From: an uncultured Prevotella sp.
GTDB taxonomy: Bacteria > Bacteroidota > Bacteroidia > Bacteroidales > Bacteroidaceae
Assembly: GCA_900543585.1 (NCBI GenBank)
Contig: UQRP01000049.1
Coordinates: forward strand, 1-14,067
Reading direction: 5' to 3'
DNA length: 14,067 bases
Translations under genes and position numbers: made by a program
In this document: one piece after another, positions 1-6,778 of the stretch
Position numbering within the stretch: position 1 is the stretch's first letter
How the letters are laid out: every line of letters begins with the position of its first letter
The notes under the pieces: generated by a model
What the model was told of the DNA's origin: nothing
Seen by the model: the letters and a program-made list of their open reading frames with translations, nothing else
The model's database searches: none

Positions 1-2325
1 GAGCTCTACGGGAGTGCCGTCTACCGTTGCCGTCCACTCAGGATAGTAAATCTCGGAGAAGACGATGACGCCGCCCTTGTCGCTGTTGGCCTCATAGACG
101 AGGTGGTTCGGCTCGTAGGACTTCAGCGTGACGAGAGACGTGGTGCCCTGTGGCACAGCCTTGCCGAGCTCAGTCTCAAACTTCTTGTCGGCAACAGCCT
201 CGTGCTTAAGGTTGATTTTCCCAATCTTGTCAATCTCCTCATTGGCATTGTCGACATAGTCGAGCTTGTCAACATACCAGGCGTTACCGTTGACGTAAGG
301 ATTCTGCAAAGGTACGGTCTGTCCGTTCTGCAATGGCAGGATGAAGTATTTCGCGTTGAGCATGTTGAGAACCGGGAAGATGGAGTCGCCATTGACTTTT
401 GTCATGTCGCCCATGCCCTGAGCGATAGCCGGCATCATCTTCTGCATCTCAGGAGAGATATAGGCGTCTATCATCTCTTGGTAGCGGCGCAGCTTGGCAG
501 CGTGATAGCCACCGATGCTCTTATGATAGTAGGACGTCTCGTTCTCGTTGAAGGTGTTGGAGGCCAGGTTGAGGACGCGGTAGTCGAGACTCTTGTCGCG
601 CAGAATCTGCTTGTCGGTGGCTGTCATCCGCTGTGGGGTGTCACGGACACTCTTGTCTACGAACATGGCGTCGTTGAGGTAGCGCTTGTCCACCTGCCAC
701 ATGTCGATGAGGCAGAGCAGGGCTACGCAGCCGACGAGGTATTTGGCGCTGAGTTTCTTATATCTGTACAGCATCATTAGCGCCATGCCGATGGCTACGA
801 TGATGAAGGAGCGCAGGGCATCAGCGGTAAAGATGTATTCGCGCACAGCCGTGAGGTTGCCCTTCAGCCCGTTGATGAACTGAGCGGCATCGGTGCCCTG
901 CTGGGCTATCTGGTTGAACTGCTGCATCTCGGCGGTGGAGATGTAGTTAGGGAAGAAGAGGGTAGGGGCGAGGTAGAAAAGCAAGGCCATACCACCGGTG
1001 AGGCCGAACGACAGCCATACGGCTTTCTGCTTGGTGCGCAGTATCTCAGGGTCATCGACAATCTTCTTCAAGGCCAGGACGGCTAACAGCGGTATCGTAA
1101 ACTCCGCGATGACGAGGATAGACGCCACGGTGCGGAACTTGGCGTACATCGGAATATAGTCGAGGAAGAAGTTGGTGAAGCCCATAAAGTTGCGACCCCA
1201 TGACAGCAGGATGGAGAGGATGGTAGCCGCGAGCAGCGCCCATTTCATAGGACCTTTGACGATGAAGAGTCCGAGGATGAAGAGCATGAGCACGAAGGCA
1301 CCGACATAGACGGGACCGCTCGTTCCAGGCTGCTCACCCCAGTATTGTCCCAACGACTGGTAGGCCTGCATATACTGTGGGTCAGCCTTCTCCATGGCTT
1401 TGGCATTCTGTGACATCGGCACACTGGCACCGCCCTTGACATCGGGGACGAGGAGTGTCCAGGTCTCGTCGATGCCATAGCTCCACTGCGTGATATAGTC
1501 TCTGTCCAGACCGCTGCTGGTCTGGTTGGCGGTGTTCTTCTTCACCAGCTCACTCTTGCTGCGCATGCTCTCCTTCTGATACTGCCACGTATGGTAGAGG
1601 TTGGAGATATTCATACAGATACCTAAGAGGGCGGCGACAGCGACGCAGCCCGTAGCTTTCCAGAAACGGGGCAGCCAGTGCTCGCGGATAGCGGCAACGA
1701 GCCAGCCGATGACCATGAAGAGAATGATGAACAGATAGTAATAGGTCATCTGCACGTGGTTGGCCCTAATCTCAAAGGCCGTGAAGATCGTCGTGACGAC
1801 AAAGCCCCATAGGTACTTGCCGCGGTAGGCAAGCACCAAACCGCCTATCATCGGGGGAAGGTAGGCCAGGGCCATCACCTTCCAGATGTGTCCGGCAGCG
1901 ATGATGATGAGGAAATAGCTAGAGAAAGCCCAGATGATAGACCCTAAGACAGCTAAATACTGCTTGAAGTCGAAGGCGCGCAGAAGAATGTAGAAACCTA
2001 AGAGGTAGGCGAAGAGGTACCACACATAGGCCGGAAGCCATAGATGGTAGACATTCGTAGCCTTATTGATAATGGTGTCGCTGGTATACGACGGCGACAT
2101 CTGATAGTTGGGCATGCCACTGAACAAAGCGTTTGTCCAGCGTGTTGTCTTGCCGGTCTGTTCATGATACATTTGTGCTTCCCGGCCGGCACCGACACCT
2201 GCTGAGGCATCGTGCTGGAAAAGGATGCGGCCCTCGAAATCGGCGGGGAAGAAATAGGCCACCGAGAGGATGACAAAAAGCACTACTGCCAGGATGTCTG
2301 GCAGACAATTCTTCAGCGTTTTCAT
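1..2325 (-). CDS. YfhO-family polytopic membrane protein (3' end outside window)
   Basis: Reading the minus strand from the ATG at 2325 gives 775 codons without a stop to the window edge, so the C-terminus is missing. The protein begins MKTLKNCLPDILAVVLFVIL, a membrane anchor, followed by a periplasm-facing stretch with QHD at residues 37-39. Many hydrophobic helices follow up to about residue 560 (for example WYLFAYLLGFYILL and YYLFIILFMVIGWLVAA), then a soluble domain. The last residues, VVFSEIYYPEWTATVDG-like, match the typical C-terminal signature of the YfhO family (large GT-C-like membrane proteins). In Firmicutes some YfhO relatives are linked to glycosylation of teichoic acids; in Bacteroidetes the role is not established, so a specific substrate cannot be given. 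It is transcribed away from mtnN from a shared short promoter region, with a leader of about 15 bases. The family call is confident; the function is not. Confidence 0.85.
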   Translation of the reverse strand, partial: MKTLKNCLPDILAVVLFVILSVAYFFPADFEGRILFQHDASAGVGAGREAQMYHEQTGKTTRWTNALFSGMPNYQMSPSYTSDTIINKATNVYHLWLPAYVWYLFAYLLGFYILLRAFDFKQYLAVLGSIIWAFSSYFLIIIAAGHIWKVMALAYLPPMIGGLVLAYRGKYLWGFVVTTIFTAFEIRANHVQMTYYYLFIILFMVIGWLVAAIREHWLPRFWKATGCVAVAALLGICMNISNLYHTWQYQKESMRSKSELVKKNTANQTSSGLDRDYITQWSYGIDETWTLLVPDVKGGASVPMSQNAKAMEKADPQYMQAYQSLGQYWGEQPGTSGPVYVGAFVLMLFILGLFIVKGPMKWALLAATILSILLSWGRNFMGFTNFFLDYIPMYAKFRTVASILVIAEFTIPLLAVLALKKIVDDPEILRTKQKAVWLSFGLTGGMALLFYLAPTLFFPNYISTAEMQQFNQIAQQGTDAAQFINGLKGNLTAVREYIFTADALRSFIIVAIGMALMMLYRYKKLSAKYLVGCVALLCLIDMWQVDKRYLNDAMFVDKSVRDTPQRMTATDKQILRDKSLDYRVLNLASNTFNENETSYYHKSIGGYHAAKLRRYQEMIDAYISPEMQKMMPAIAQGMGDMTKVNGDSIFPVLNMLNAKYFILPLQNGQTVPLQNPYVNGNAWYVDKLDYVDNANEEIDKIGKINLKHEAVADKKFETELGKAVPQGTTSLVTLKSYEPNHLVYEANSDKGGVIVFSEIYYPEWTATVDGTPVEL

Positions 2326-2346
2326 ATTTGTTATGTAATTGTGCGA

Positions 2347-2373
2347 CAAAGTTAGACATTTTTTCTAACTTTG
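2347..2373. promoter_or_regulatory. Back-to-back divergent promoters forming an inverted repeat
   Basis: CAAAGTTAG (2347-2355), a 9-base spacer, then CTAACTTTG (2365-2373) form a perfect 9-bp inverted repeat. Each arm carries a Bacteroidetes -7 element TAACTTTG: 2366-2373 reads right toward mtnN, and 2354-2347 on the minus strand reads left toward the YfhO gene. Clear -33 TTTG boxes at standard spacing are not obvious on either side. Predicted start sites lie about 15 bases before each start codon. Confidence 0.7.
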
Positions 2374-2395
2374 CACCAATATAAATACATTTGTT

Positions 2396-3094
2396 TTGAA
2401 GAAAATAGGAATTATCGTGGCTATGGACAAGGAGTTTGCCCAGCTCCGCCAGTTGCTCAGCGAAAGCCATAGTGAGCGCCACCACTCTAAAGAATTCGTC
2501 ATTGGCGAGATGGGCGGCGCCCAGATTGTCATGCAACAGTGTGGTATCGGCAAGGTCAACTCCGCCGTGGGCGCTGTAGAGATGATAGACCGCTATCACC
2601 CTGATGTCGTCATCTCCACAGGCTGTGCCGGTGGCGCCGATACGTCGCTCAATCCCCTTGATGTCGTCGTGGCATCGGAATGTGTCTACCATGATGTCTA
2701 CTGTGGTGACAATGCCGCCTTTGGTCAGGTGTTGGGCATGCCGGCACGTTATGCCGCTCCTAAGGATCTCATCGACAAGGCTTTGTCGATAGCCATGTCC
2801 GAGGGGCATCAGATAAAGAGCGGTCTCACCGTGAGCGGCGACTGGTTTGTGGACACCAAGGATAAGATGCGGGCAATCCTCGACAGGTTTCCCGAGGCCA
2901 CGGCTGTCGACATGGAGAGCTGTTCCATCGCGCAGGTGTGTCACATCTACGACACGCCTTTCGTCTCGTTCCGCGTCATCAGTGACGTGCCATTGAAGGA
3001 CACCAAAGCCTCACAGTATTTCGACTTCTGGGATAAGGTGTCGGAGAACAGCTTTGAGGTGACACGCAGTTTCCTACAGAAAATCATTCAATAA
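2396..3094 (+). CDS. mtnN: 5'-methylthioadenosine/S-adenosylhomocysteine nucleosidase
   Basis: This cytoplasmic hydrolase removes adenine from S-adenosylhomocysteine and methylthioadenosine, feeding S-ribosylhomocysteine to LuxS. The 232-aa product has the family fold: first strand KKIGIIVAM at residues 2-10, E13 (counterpart of E. coli Glu12), GIGKVNSAVGA at 50-60, STGCAGG at 74-80, VSGDWF at 146-151, VDMES at 171-175 with catalytic E174, and ISDV at 195-198 with catalytic D197. The start is TTG at 2396. The only nearby ATG (2423) would delete the first beta strand, so TTG is preferred. No Shine-Dalgarno sequence is visible; the region is A/T rich, as is usual for Bacteroidetes. luxS starts four bases after the stop, so the two are almost certainly one transcript and consecutive steps of one pathway. 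Confidence 0.95.
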   Translation: MKKIGIIVAMDKEFAQLRQLLSESHSERHHSKEFVIGEMGGAQIVMQQCGIGKVNSAVGAVEMIDRYHPDVVISTGCAGGADTSLNPLDVVVASECVYHDVYCGDNAAFGQVLGMPARYAAPKDLIDKALSIAMSEGHQIKSGLTVSGDWFVDTKDKMRAILDRFPEATAVDMESCSIAQVCHIYDTPFVSFRVISDVPLKDTKASQYFDFWDKVSENSFEVTRSFLQKIIQ

Positions 3095-3098
3095 CGCT

Positions 3099-3581
3099 AT
3101 GAAGAAGATACCATCATTCACTATCAATCATGAGAAACTGTTGCGGGGCATCTATGTCTCCCGCAAGGATGAGGTAGGCGGCGAAGTCGTCACCACCTTC
3201 GACATCCGCATGAAAGAGCCCAACCGCGAGCCCGTGGTCCATCCCGGTGCCCTGCACACCATAGAGCATCTTGCCGCCACCTTCCTCCGTAACGATGAGG
3301 AGTGGAAGGACCGCGTCATCTACTGGGGGCCTATGGGATGTCTGACCGGTAACTACCTGCTGTTGCGGGGAGACCTGGAGCCGAAGGATATCGTCGACCT
3401 GATGAGCCGTACCTTCCGTTTCATCGCTGACTACGAGGGCGAGGTGCCAGGTGCCGCTCCTAAGGATTGCGGCAACTACCTCCTCCACGACCTGCCTATG
3501 GCCAAATGGGAGGCACGCAAGTTCCTCACCGAGGTGCTGGAGCAGATGAAGCCGGAGAATATGGTCTATCCGGCACTGTGA
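3099..3581 (+). CDS. luxS: S-ribosylhomocysteine lyase (AI-2 synthase)
   Basis: LuxS cleaves S-ribosylhomocysteine to homocysteine and DPD, the precursor of autoinducer-2. The 160-aa protein has the usual family length. The metal-binding HTIEH motif lies at residues 53-57 (H53, H57, with acidic E56), the catalytic cysteine is C81 in GPMGCLTGNY, and the third metal ligand is C124 in KDCGNYLLHDL. The residue after C81 is leucine, where many LuxS proteins have arginine or glutamine. The gene follows mtnN with a four-base gap and no promoter of its own, so the two form a complete SAH-recycling pair. No Shine-Dalgarno sequence precedes the ATG, consistent with translational coupling. A role in metabolism is certain from the chemistry; cell-cell signalling cannot be judged from sequence. 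Confidence 0.95.
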   Translation: MKKIPSFTINHEKLLRGIYVSRKDEVGGEVVTTFDIRMKEPNREPVVHPGALHTIEHLAATFLRNDEEWKDRVIYWGPMGCLTGNYLLLRGDLEPKDIVDLMSRTFRFIADYEGEVPGAAPKDCGNYLLHDLPMAKWEARKFLTEVLEQMKPENMVYPAL

Positions 3582-3597
3582 CGGTCTGATGGAGCGT

Positions 3598-3630
3598 AAA
3601 AAGTCAAAAAATCTTTTTTCTTTTTGTCTT
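3598..3630 (+). terminator. Possible weak A/T-only terminator after luxS
   Basis: An A-rich arm (about 3599-3612) is followed by a T-rich arm (3613-3625) that could pair almost fully, ending in T-rich sequence. It lacks any G/C stem, so it is a weak candidate. It overlaps the -33 box of the next promoter. Confidence 0.3.
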
Positions 3631-3654
3631 TTCCATTCGTTTGCAGTAACTTTG
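3623..3654 (+). promoter_or_regulatory. Bacteroidetes-type promoter for murF-alr
   Basis: A -33 TTTG at 3623-3626 and a -7 TAACTTTG at 3647-3654 are separated by 20 bases, a near-perfect match to the primary sigma consensus of the phylum. The -7 box is extended as TTTGCACC, exactly as in the mtnN promoter. The ATG lies 24 bases beyond the -7 box, giving a leader of roughly 17 bases. Confidence 0.8.
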
Positions 3655-3677
3655 CACCATCATAAAATCTCAGAACA

Positions 3678-6185
3678 ATGACTTATACAATCGAGAAAGT
3701 AACCACTCTTATCGGTGCGCGCCGCTACGGAGAAACCGACGCCAACATCGGCTTCCTGCTTACCGACAGCCGCTCACTGTGTTTCCCGGAGGAAACGCTT
3801 TTCTTCGCTATAAAGTCTGACCGCAACGACGGACATAAATATATCCCCAGCCTCTACAGCCGTGGTGTCCGCAACTTCGTTGTCACCGATGTGCCGGAAG
3901 GCTATGACAAGCTCTATCCCGGTGCCAACTTCCTTCGTGTCATCGATACCCGTGAGGCCTTGCAGCGTCTTGCCGAGCGCCACCGTGACGAGTTCGACAT
4001 CCCTATCGTCGGCATCACTGGCTCCAATGGCAAGACCATTGTCAAGGAGTGGCTCTATCAGGTGCTCTCTCCCGACCACTATGTCACCCGCTCGCCACGT
4101 AGCTACAACTCGCAGATTGGTGTCCCTCTCTCGGTATGGCTCCTCAACGAGCAGACAGAGATAGGCATCTTCGAGGCCGGTATCAGCCAGCCGGGTGAGA
4201 TGCTGGCGCTGCGCGACATCGTGCAGCCTACCATCGCTGTGATTACCAACTTAGGCTCTGCCCATCAGGAGAACTTCACCTCCATGGAGGAGAAGGTCCG
4301 CGAGAAGCTGATTCTCTTCCACGACGCTCCTACCATCGTCTTCAATGGTGATGATGACATCATCCGGCACGCCGTGGACAGCGCTAAAGACTATAAAGGT
4401 GAGAAACTCTACTGGTCGCTCCGTGACAAGGAAGCCCCGATGTTCATCAAGTCCATTGAGAAGAAGGCCACCGCTACCACCATTACTTATGTCTGCAACA
4501 GCAAGTCGCTCTGTGGTGAGGCTGCCCTCGGCGAGGAGAACTGGTTCAGCATTCCTTTCATCGACGATGCTTCCATTGAGGACTCTGTTGCTTGTGCCCT
4601 CGTGTCCCTGCGCCTCGGCGTGGCTCCTGAGGCTCTCGACGAGCGCATGATGAAGCTCGAACCTGTGGCCATGCGCCTGGAGGTCAAGGAAGGCCGGCAT
4701 GGCTGCACGCTCATCAACGACTCTTATAACTCCGACATCAACTCCCTCGACATCGCCCTCGACTTTATGAACCGTCGTCCGGACCATAAGGACCGTCGCC
4801 GTACATTGATTCTCAGCGACATCCAGCAGAGTGGCGAGCCCGCTGAGCAACTCTATCGCGAGGTGAGCCGGTTGGCAGTGGAGAGAGGCGTAGAGAAGTT
4901 TATCGGTATCGGCCCGGTCATCTCCGAGAATGCCGATGTCATCGCCGTGCCGGAGAAATTCTTCTTCAACAGTGTGGAGTCCTTCCTCGACTCTACCGTC
5001 TTCCATACGCTGCGCGATGAGGTCATCCTGATAAAAGGTGCCCGCCAGTTCAACTTCGACCAGATTACCGAGCTCCTCGTCGAGAAGGTCCATGAGACGG
5101 TGTTGGAGGTCAACCTCAACGCTGTCGTCGACAATCTCAACTACTACCGCTCCTTTATGAAGCCGGAGACCAAGCTCGTCTGCATGATTAAGGCCGATGC
5201 CTATGGCGCCGGCAGTGTGGAGATTGCCAAGACGCTCCAGGACCATCGTGTCGACTACCTCGCTGTGGCCGTCGCCGACGAGGGTGCCACGCTTCGCCGC
5301 AATGGCATCACCAGCAACATCATGATTATGAACCCTGAGATGTCGGCTTTCAAGACGATGTTCGACTTCGACCTGGAGCCGGAGGTCTACTCCTTCCGTC
5401 TCCTCGACGCCCTCGTCAAGGCCGCCGAGAAAGAGGGTATCACGGGCTGGCCTGTGCACATCAAGCTCGATACGGGTATGCACCGTCTGGGCTTTGACCC
5501 TGAGAAGGATATGGACGAGCTCATCAAGCGCCTGAAGAAGACCAACGCCATCATCCCGCGCTCCGTCTTCAGCCATTTCGTAGGCAGTGACGACGACCAC
5601 TTCGATGACTTCTCGGCACATCAGTTCGAACTCTTCGACAAGGACAGCCGCCAGCTTCAGGCTGCTTTCGACCATAAGATTCTCCGGCATATCGACAACT
5701 CTGCCGGCATCGAGCATTTCCCAGAGCGACAGTTAGACATGTGCCGCCTCGGTCTTGGTCTCTATGGCATCAACAGTCGCAATAACCACATTATTAATAA
5801 TGTGTCGACATTGAAGACCACAATCCTCCAGTTGCGCAATGTGCCTGCCGGCGACACGGTGGGCTACAGCCGCAAGGGCAAGATCGACCACGACAGCGTC
5901 ATCGCCGCCATACCTATCGGCTATGCCGACGGTCTGAACCGCCATCTCGGCAACCGTCATTGCTACTGCCTCGTCAACGGTCAGAAGGCCGAGTATGTGG
6001 GCAACATCTGTATGGATGTCGCCATGATAGATGTTACAGGCATCGACTGCAAGGAAGGTGACAGCGTAGAGATCTTTGGCGACCATCTGCCCGTGACAGT
6101 CCTCTCCGACGCCCTCGACACCATTCCTTACGAGGTGCTCACAGGCATCAGCAACCGCGTGAAGAGAGTCTACTTCCAGGATTAA
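3678..6185 (+). CDS. Bifunctional MurF ligase / alanine racemase fusion
   Basis: The 835-aa protein joins two cell-wall enzymes. Residues 1 to about 470 are MurF, the cytoplasmic ligase that adds D-Ala-D-Ala to UDP-MurNAc-tripeptide: ATP-binding loop GITGSNGKT at 112-120, ITNLGSAH at 189-196, and NDSYNSD at 347-353. From about residue 474 the sequence is a fold-type III PLP alanine racemase: PLP lysine K505 in MIKADAYG, KLDTGMHRLG at 596-605, R690 in CRLGLGLYG (counterpart of the pyridine-contacting arginine), catalytic tyrosine Y730 in TVGYSRKG, and IGYADG at 747-752. All key residues of both halves are present, so both activities are expected. Such fusions are known in Bacteroidetes. The gene has its own promoter and a strong terminator, so it is a single-gene unit. 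The ATG at 3678 fits the promoter and the N-terminus. Confidence 0.95.
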   Translation: MTYTIEKVTTLIGARRYGETDANIGFLLTDSRSLCFPEETLFFAIKSDRNDGHKYIPSLYSRGVRNFVVTDVPEGYDKLYPGANFLRVIDTREALQRLAERHRDEFDIPIVGITGSNGKTIVKEWLYQVLSPDHYVTRSPRSYNSQIGVPLSVWLLNEQTEIGIFEAGISQPGEMLALRDIVQPTIAVITNLGSAHQENFTSMEEKVREKLILFHDAPTIVFNGDDDIIRHAVDSAKDYKGEKLYWSLRDKEAPMFIKSIEKKATATTITYVCNSKSLCGEAALGEENWFSIPFIDDASIEDSVACALVSLRLGVAPEALDERMMKLEPVAMRLEVKEGRHGCTLINDSYNSDINSLDIALDFMNRRPDHKDRRRTLILSDIQQSGEPAEQLYREVSRLAVERGVEKFIGIGPVISENADVIAVPEKFFFNSVESFLDSTVFHTLRDEVILIKGARQFNFDQITELLVEKVHETVLEVNLNAVVDNLNYYRSFMKPETKLVCMIKADAYGAGSVEIAKTLQDHRVDYLAVAVADEGATLRRNGITSNIMIMNPEMSAFKTMFDFDLEPEVYSFRLLDALVKAAEKEGITGWPVHIKLDTGMHRLGFDPEKDMDELIKRLKKTNAIIPRSVFSHFVGSDDDHFDDFSAHQFELFDKDSRQLQAAFDHKILRHIDNSAGIEHFPERQLDMCRLGLGLYGINSRNNHIINNVSTLKTTILQLRNVPAGDTVGYSRKGKIDHDSVIAAIPIGYADGLNRHLGNRHCYCLVNGQKAEYVGNICMDVAMIDVTGIDCKEGDSVEIFGDHLPVTVLSDALDTIPYEVLTGISNRVKRVYFQD

Positions 6186-6206
6186 TATTCATTTCCCTTC
6201 ATACTT

Positions 6207-6248
6207 AGCCGGTCATAGCGCTTCCTGCGTTGTGGCCGGTTTTTCTTT
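6207..6248 (+). terminator. Intrinsic terminator after murF-alr
   Basis: Arms 6207-6221 and 6227-6241 pair over 15 bp (several G-U pairs) around a five-base loop and run into a T tract at 6240-6244. It lies about 20 bases after the stop codon. Confidence 0.85.
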
Positions 6249-6278
6249 GCTTCTCTGCACATACGCCCGTTATCTTGA

Positions 6279-6292
6279 TGTGTGCGCACACA
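6279..6292. promoter_or_regulatory. 14-bp perfect palindrome, possible operator
   Basis: TGTGTGCGCACACA is a perfect palindrome between the murF-alr terminator and the next promoter. It lies outside any gene and about 56 bases before the -33 box. The binding factor is unknown. It is not a standard Crp site, because the TGTG and CACA halves are two bases too close. Confidence 0.4.
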
Positions 6293-6297
6293 AAACC

Positions 6298-6311
6298 TTG
6301 ACATACGTCAA
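6298..6311. promoter_or_regulatory. Crp/Fnr-type inverted repeat upstream of ncRNA promoter
   Basis: TTGAC-ATAC-GTCAA is a perfect TTGAY-N4-RTCAA palindrome, the form recognised by Fnr/FixK-type members of the Crp/Fnr superfamily. Its centre is about 82 bases before the predicted start site of the 6348-6379 promoter, a spacing used by class I activators of this superfamily. That a regulator of this family binds here is inference. Confidence 0.4.
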
Positions 6312-6347
6312 AAAGAAACGGGAAAATGAAGTTTTCAGCAGAATATG

Positions 6348-6379
6348 TTTGTGGGGAATCTAAAAACCTACTACCTTTG
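6348..6379 (+). promoter_or_regulatory. Bacteroidetes-type promoter of the intergenic RNA
   Basis: A -33 TTTG at 6348-6351 and a -7 TACCTTTG at 6372-6379 are separated by 20 bases, the same geometry as the murF-alr promoter. No start codon with a credible reading frame follows, so it drives a non-coding transcript or a long leader. Confidence 0.75.
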
Positions 6380-6480
6380 CACACGTAAACAAGAGGATAG
6401 CCCAAGTGATTGAGTTTAACTCTTGGGAAAGCATAGAAAAAGATATTTCATATAGATAGTTAGTAGATTTTTCATATAGG

Positions 6481-6567
6481 TTTTTAGTTTTTAGGTTTTG
6501 ATAGATTGTTTTTTAGGTTCAAGGTTATTAGTTTTTTAGGTTTAAAGATTGGTTTTTAGTTTTCAGG
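6481..6567 (+). repeat. Tandem imperfect TTTTTAG(G/T) repeat
   Basis: Six copies of a TTTTTAG-like core begin at 6481, 6488, 6510, 6533, 6553 and 6560 (the last is TTTTCAGG). The doublets and singles are spaced about 20 to 23 bases apart. It is entirely within the candidate ncRNA. A complementary A-rich segment lies at 6728-6747, in front of the next gene. Confidence 0.6.
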
Positions 6568-6657
6568 TAACAATTTGATGCAAGATGGTTGGTTGACGCC
6601 GTGAGGCGGAAACCTTCAATCAAGCTCAAAATTTAAAACGGAATTTTTTCAGTTTTA

Positions 6658-6700
6658 GATAACAGGCAATGGTCGTGAGGCCGTTGCCTGTTGTCTTTTT
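6658..6700 (+). terminator. Intrinsic terminator with GTGA tetraloop
   Basis: Arms 6658-6674 and 6679-6695 pair over all 17 positions (three as G-U) around GTGA, followed by TTTTT at 6696-6700. It ends the candidate ncRNA and isolates it from the downstream gene's promoter. Confidence 0.85.
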
Positions 6701-6770
6701 AGGACATTTCATGCACCTTTCTAAACACTAAAAAACCTAAAAAAAACTACGCTTATCCTTATGGTTTTTG

Positions 6771-6778
6771 TACTTTTG
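6771..6778 (+). promoter_or_regulatory. -7 element for the activase-like gene
   Basis: TACTTTTG followed by CA matches TAnnTTTG and its usual extension. No clear TTTG is found at the -33 position. Transcription from here would start near 6785, which rules out an ATG at 6761 as the main start and supports the ATG at 6800. Confidence 0.65.

Larger units (their letters stand above)
6386..6700 (+). ncRNA. Candidate structured non-coding RNA, about 315 nt, family unknown
   Basis: The stretch begins just after a strong promoter and ends in a strong terminator, with no credible open frame. The 5' end can form two mutually exclusive stems: CAAGAG (6390-6395) with CTCTTG (6420-6425), or CCCAAG (6401-6406) with CTTGGG (6422-6427). 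The middle is T-rich with repeated TTTTTAG units (6481-6567). A bulged hairpin follows: TTGGTTGA (6589-6596) pairs with TCAATCAA (6616-6623) and CGCC with GGCG around a GTGA tetraloop (6601-6604). The last element is the terminator stem, also with a GTGA loop. I see none of the conserved cores of RNase P RNA, tmRNA or SRP RNA. A 6S-like RNA or an attenuated leader of the downstream gene are alternatives. The 5' end is inferred from the promoter. Confidence 0.55.

Noticed and set aside
103..780. Plus-strand open frame of 225 codons within the YfhO gene
   Set aside because: The minus strand encodes a continuous YfhO-family protein through the whole interval, so this is its shadow.
4251..5717. 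Long open frame (488 codons) on the minus strand opposite murF-alr
   Set aside because: It is antisense to a gene with intact catalytic motifs, its translation has no recognisable domain, and it has no promoter. Long antisense frames are expected from the codon bias of the plus-strand gene.
6279..6292. Standard Crp site TGTGA-N6-TCACA
   Set aside because: The TGTG and CACA halves are separated by six rather than eight bases and the inner A/T positions do not match.
6481..6567. Telomere-like or CRISPR-like repeat
   Set aside because: The units are short, imperfect and T-rich, with no conserved 25-40 base repeat or unique spacers and no cas genes.
6579..6605. Eight-codon leader peptide (MQDGWLTP) upstream of the terminator
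   Set aside because: It overlaps the stem of the GTGA hairpin, has no ribosome binding site, and shows no run of regulatory codons.
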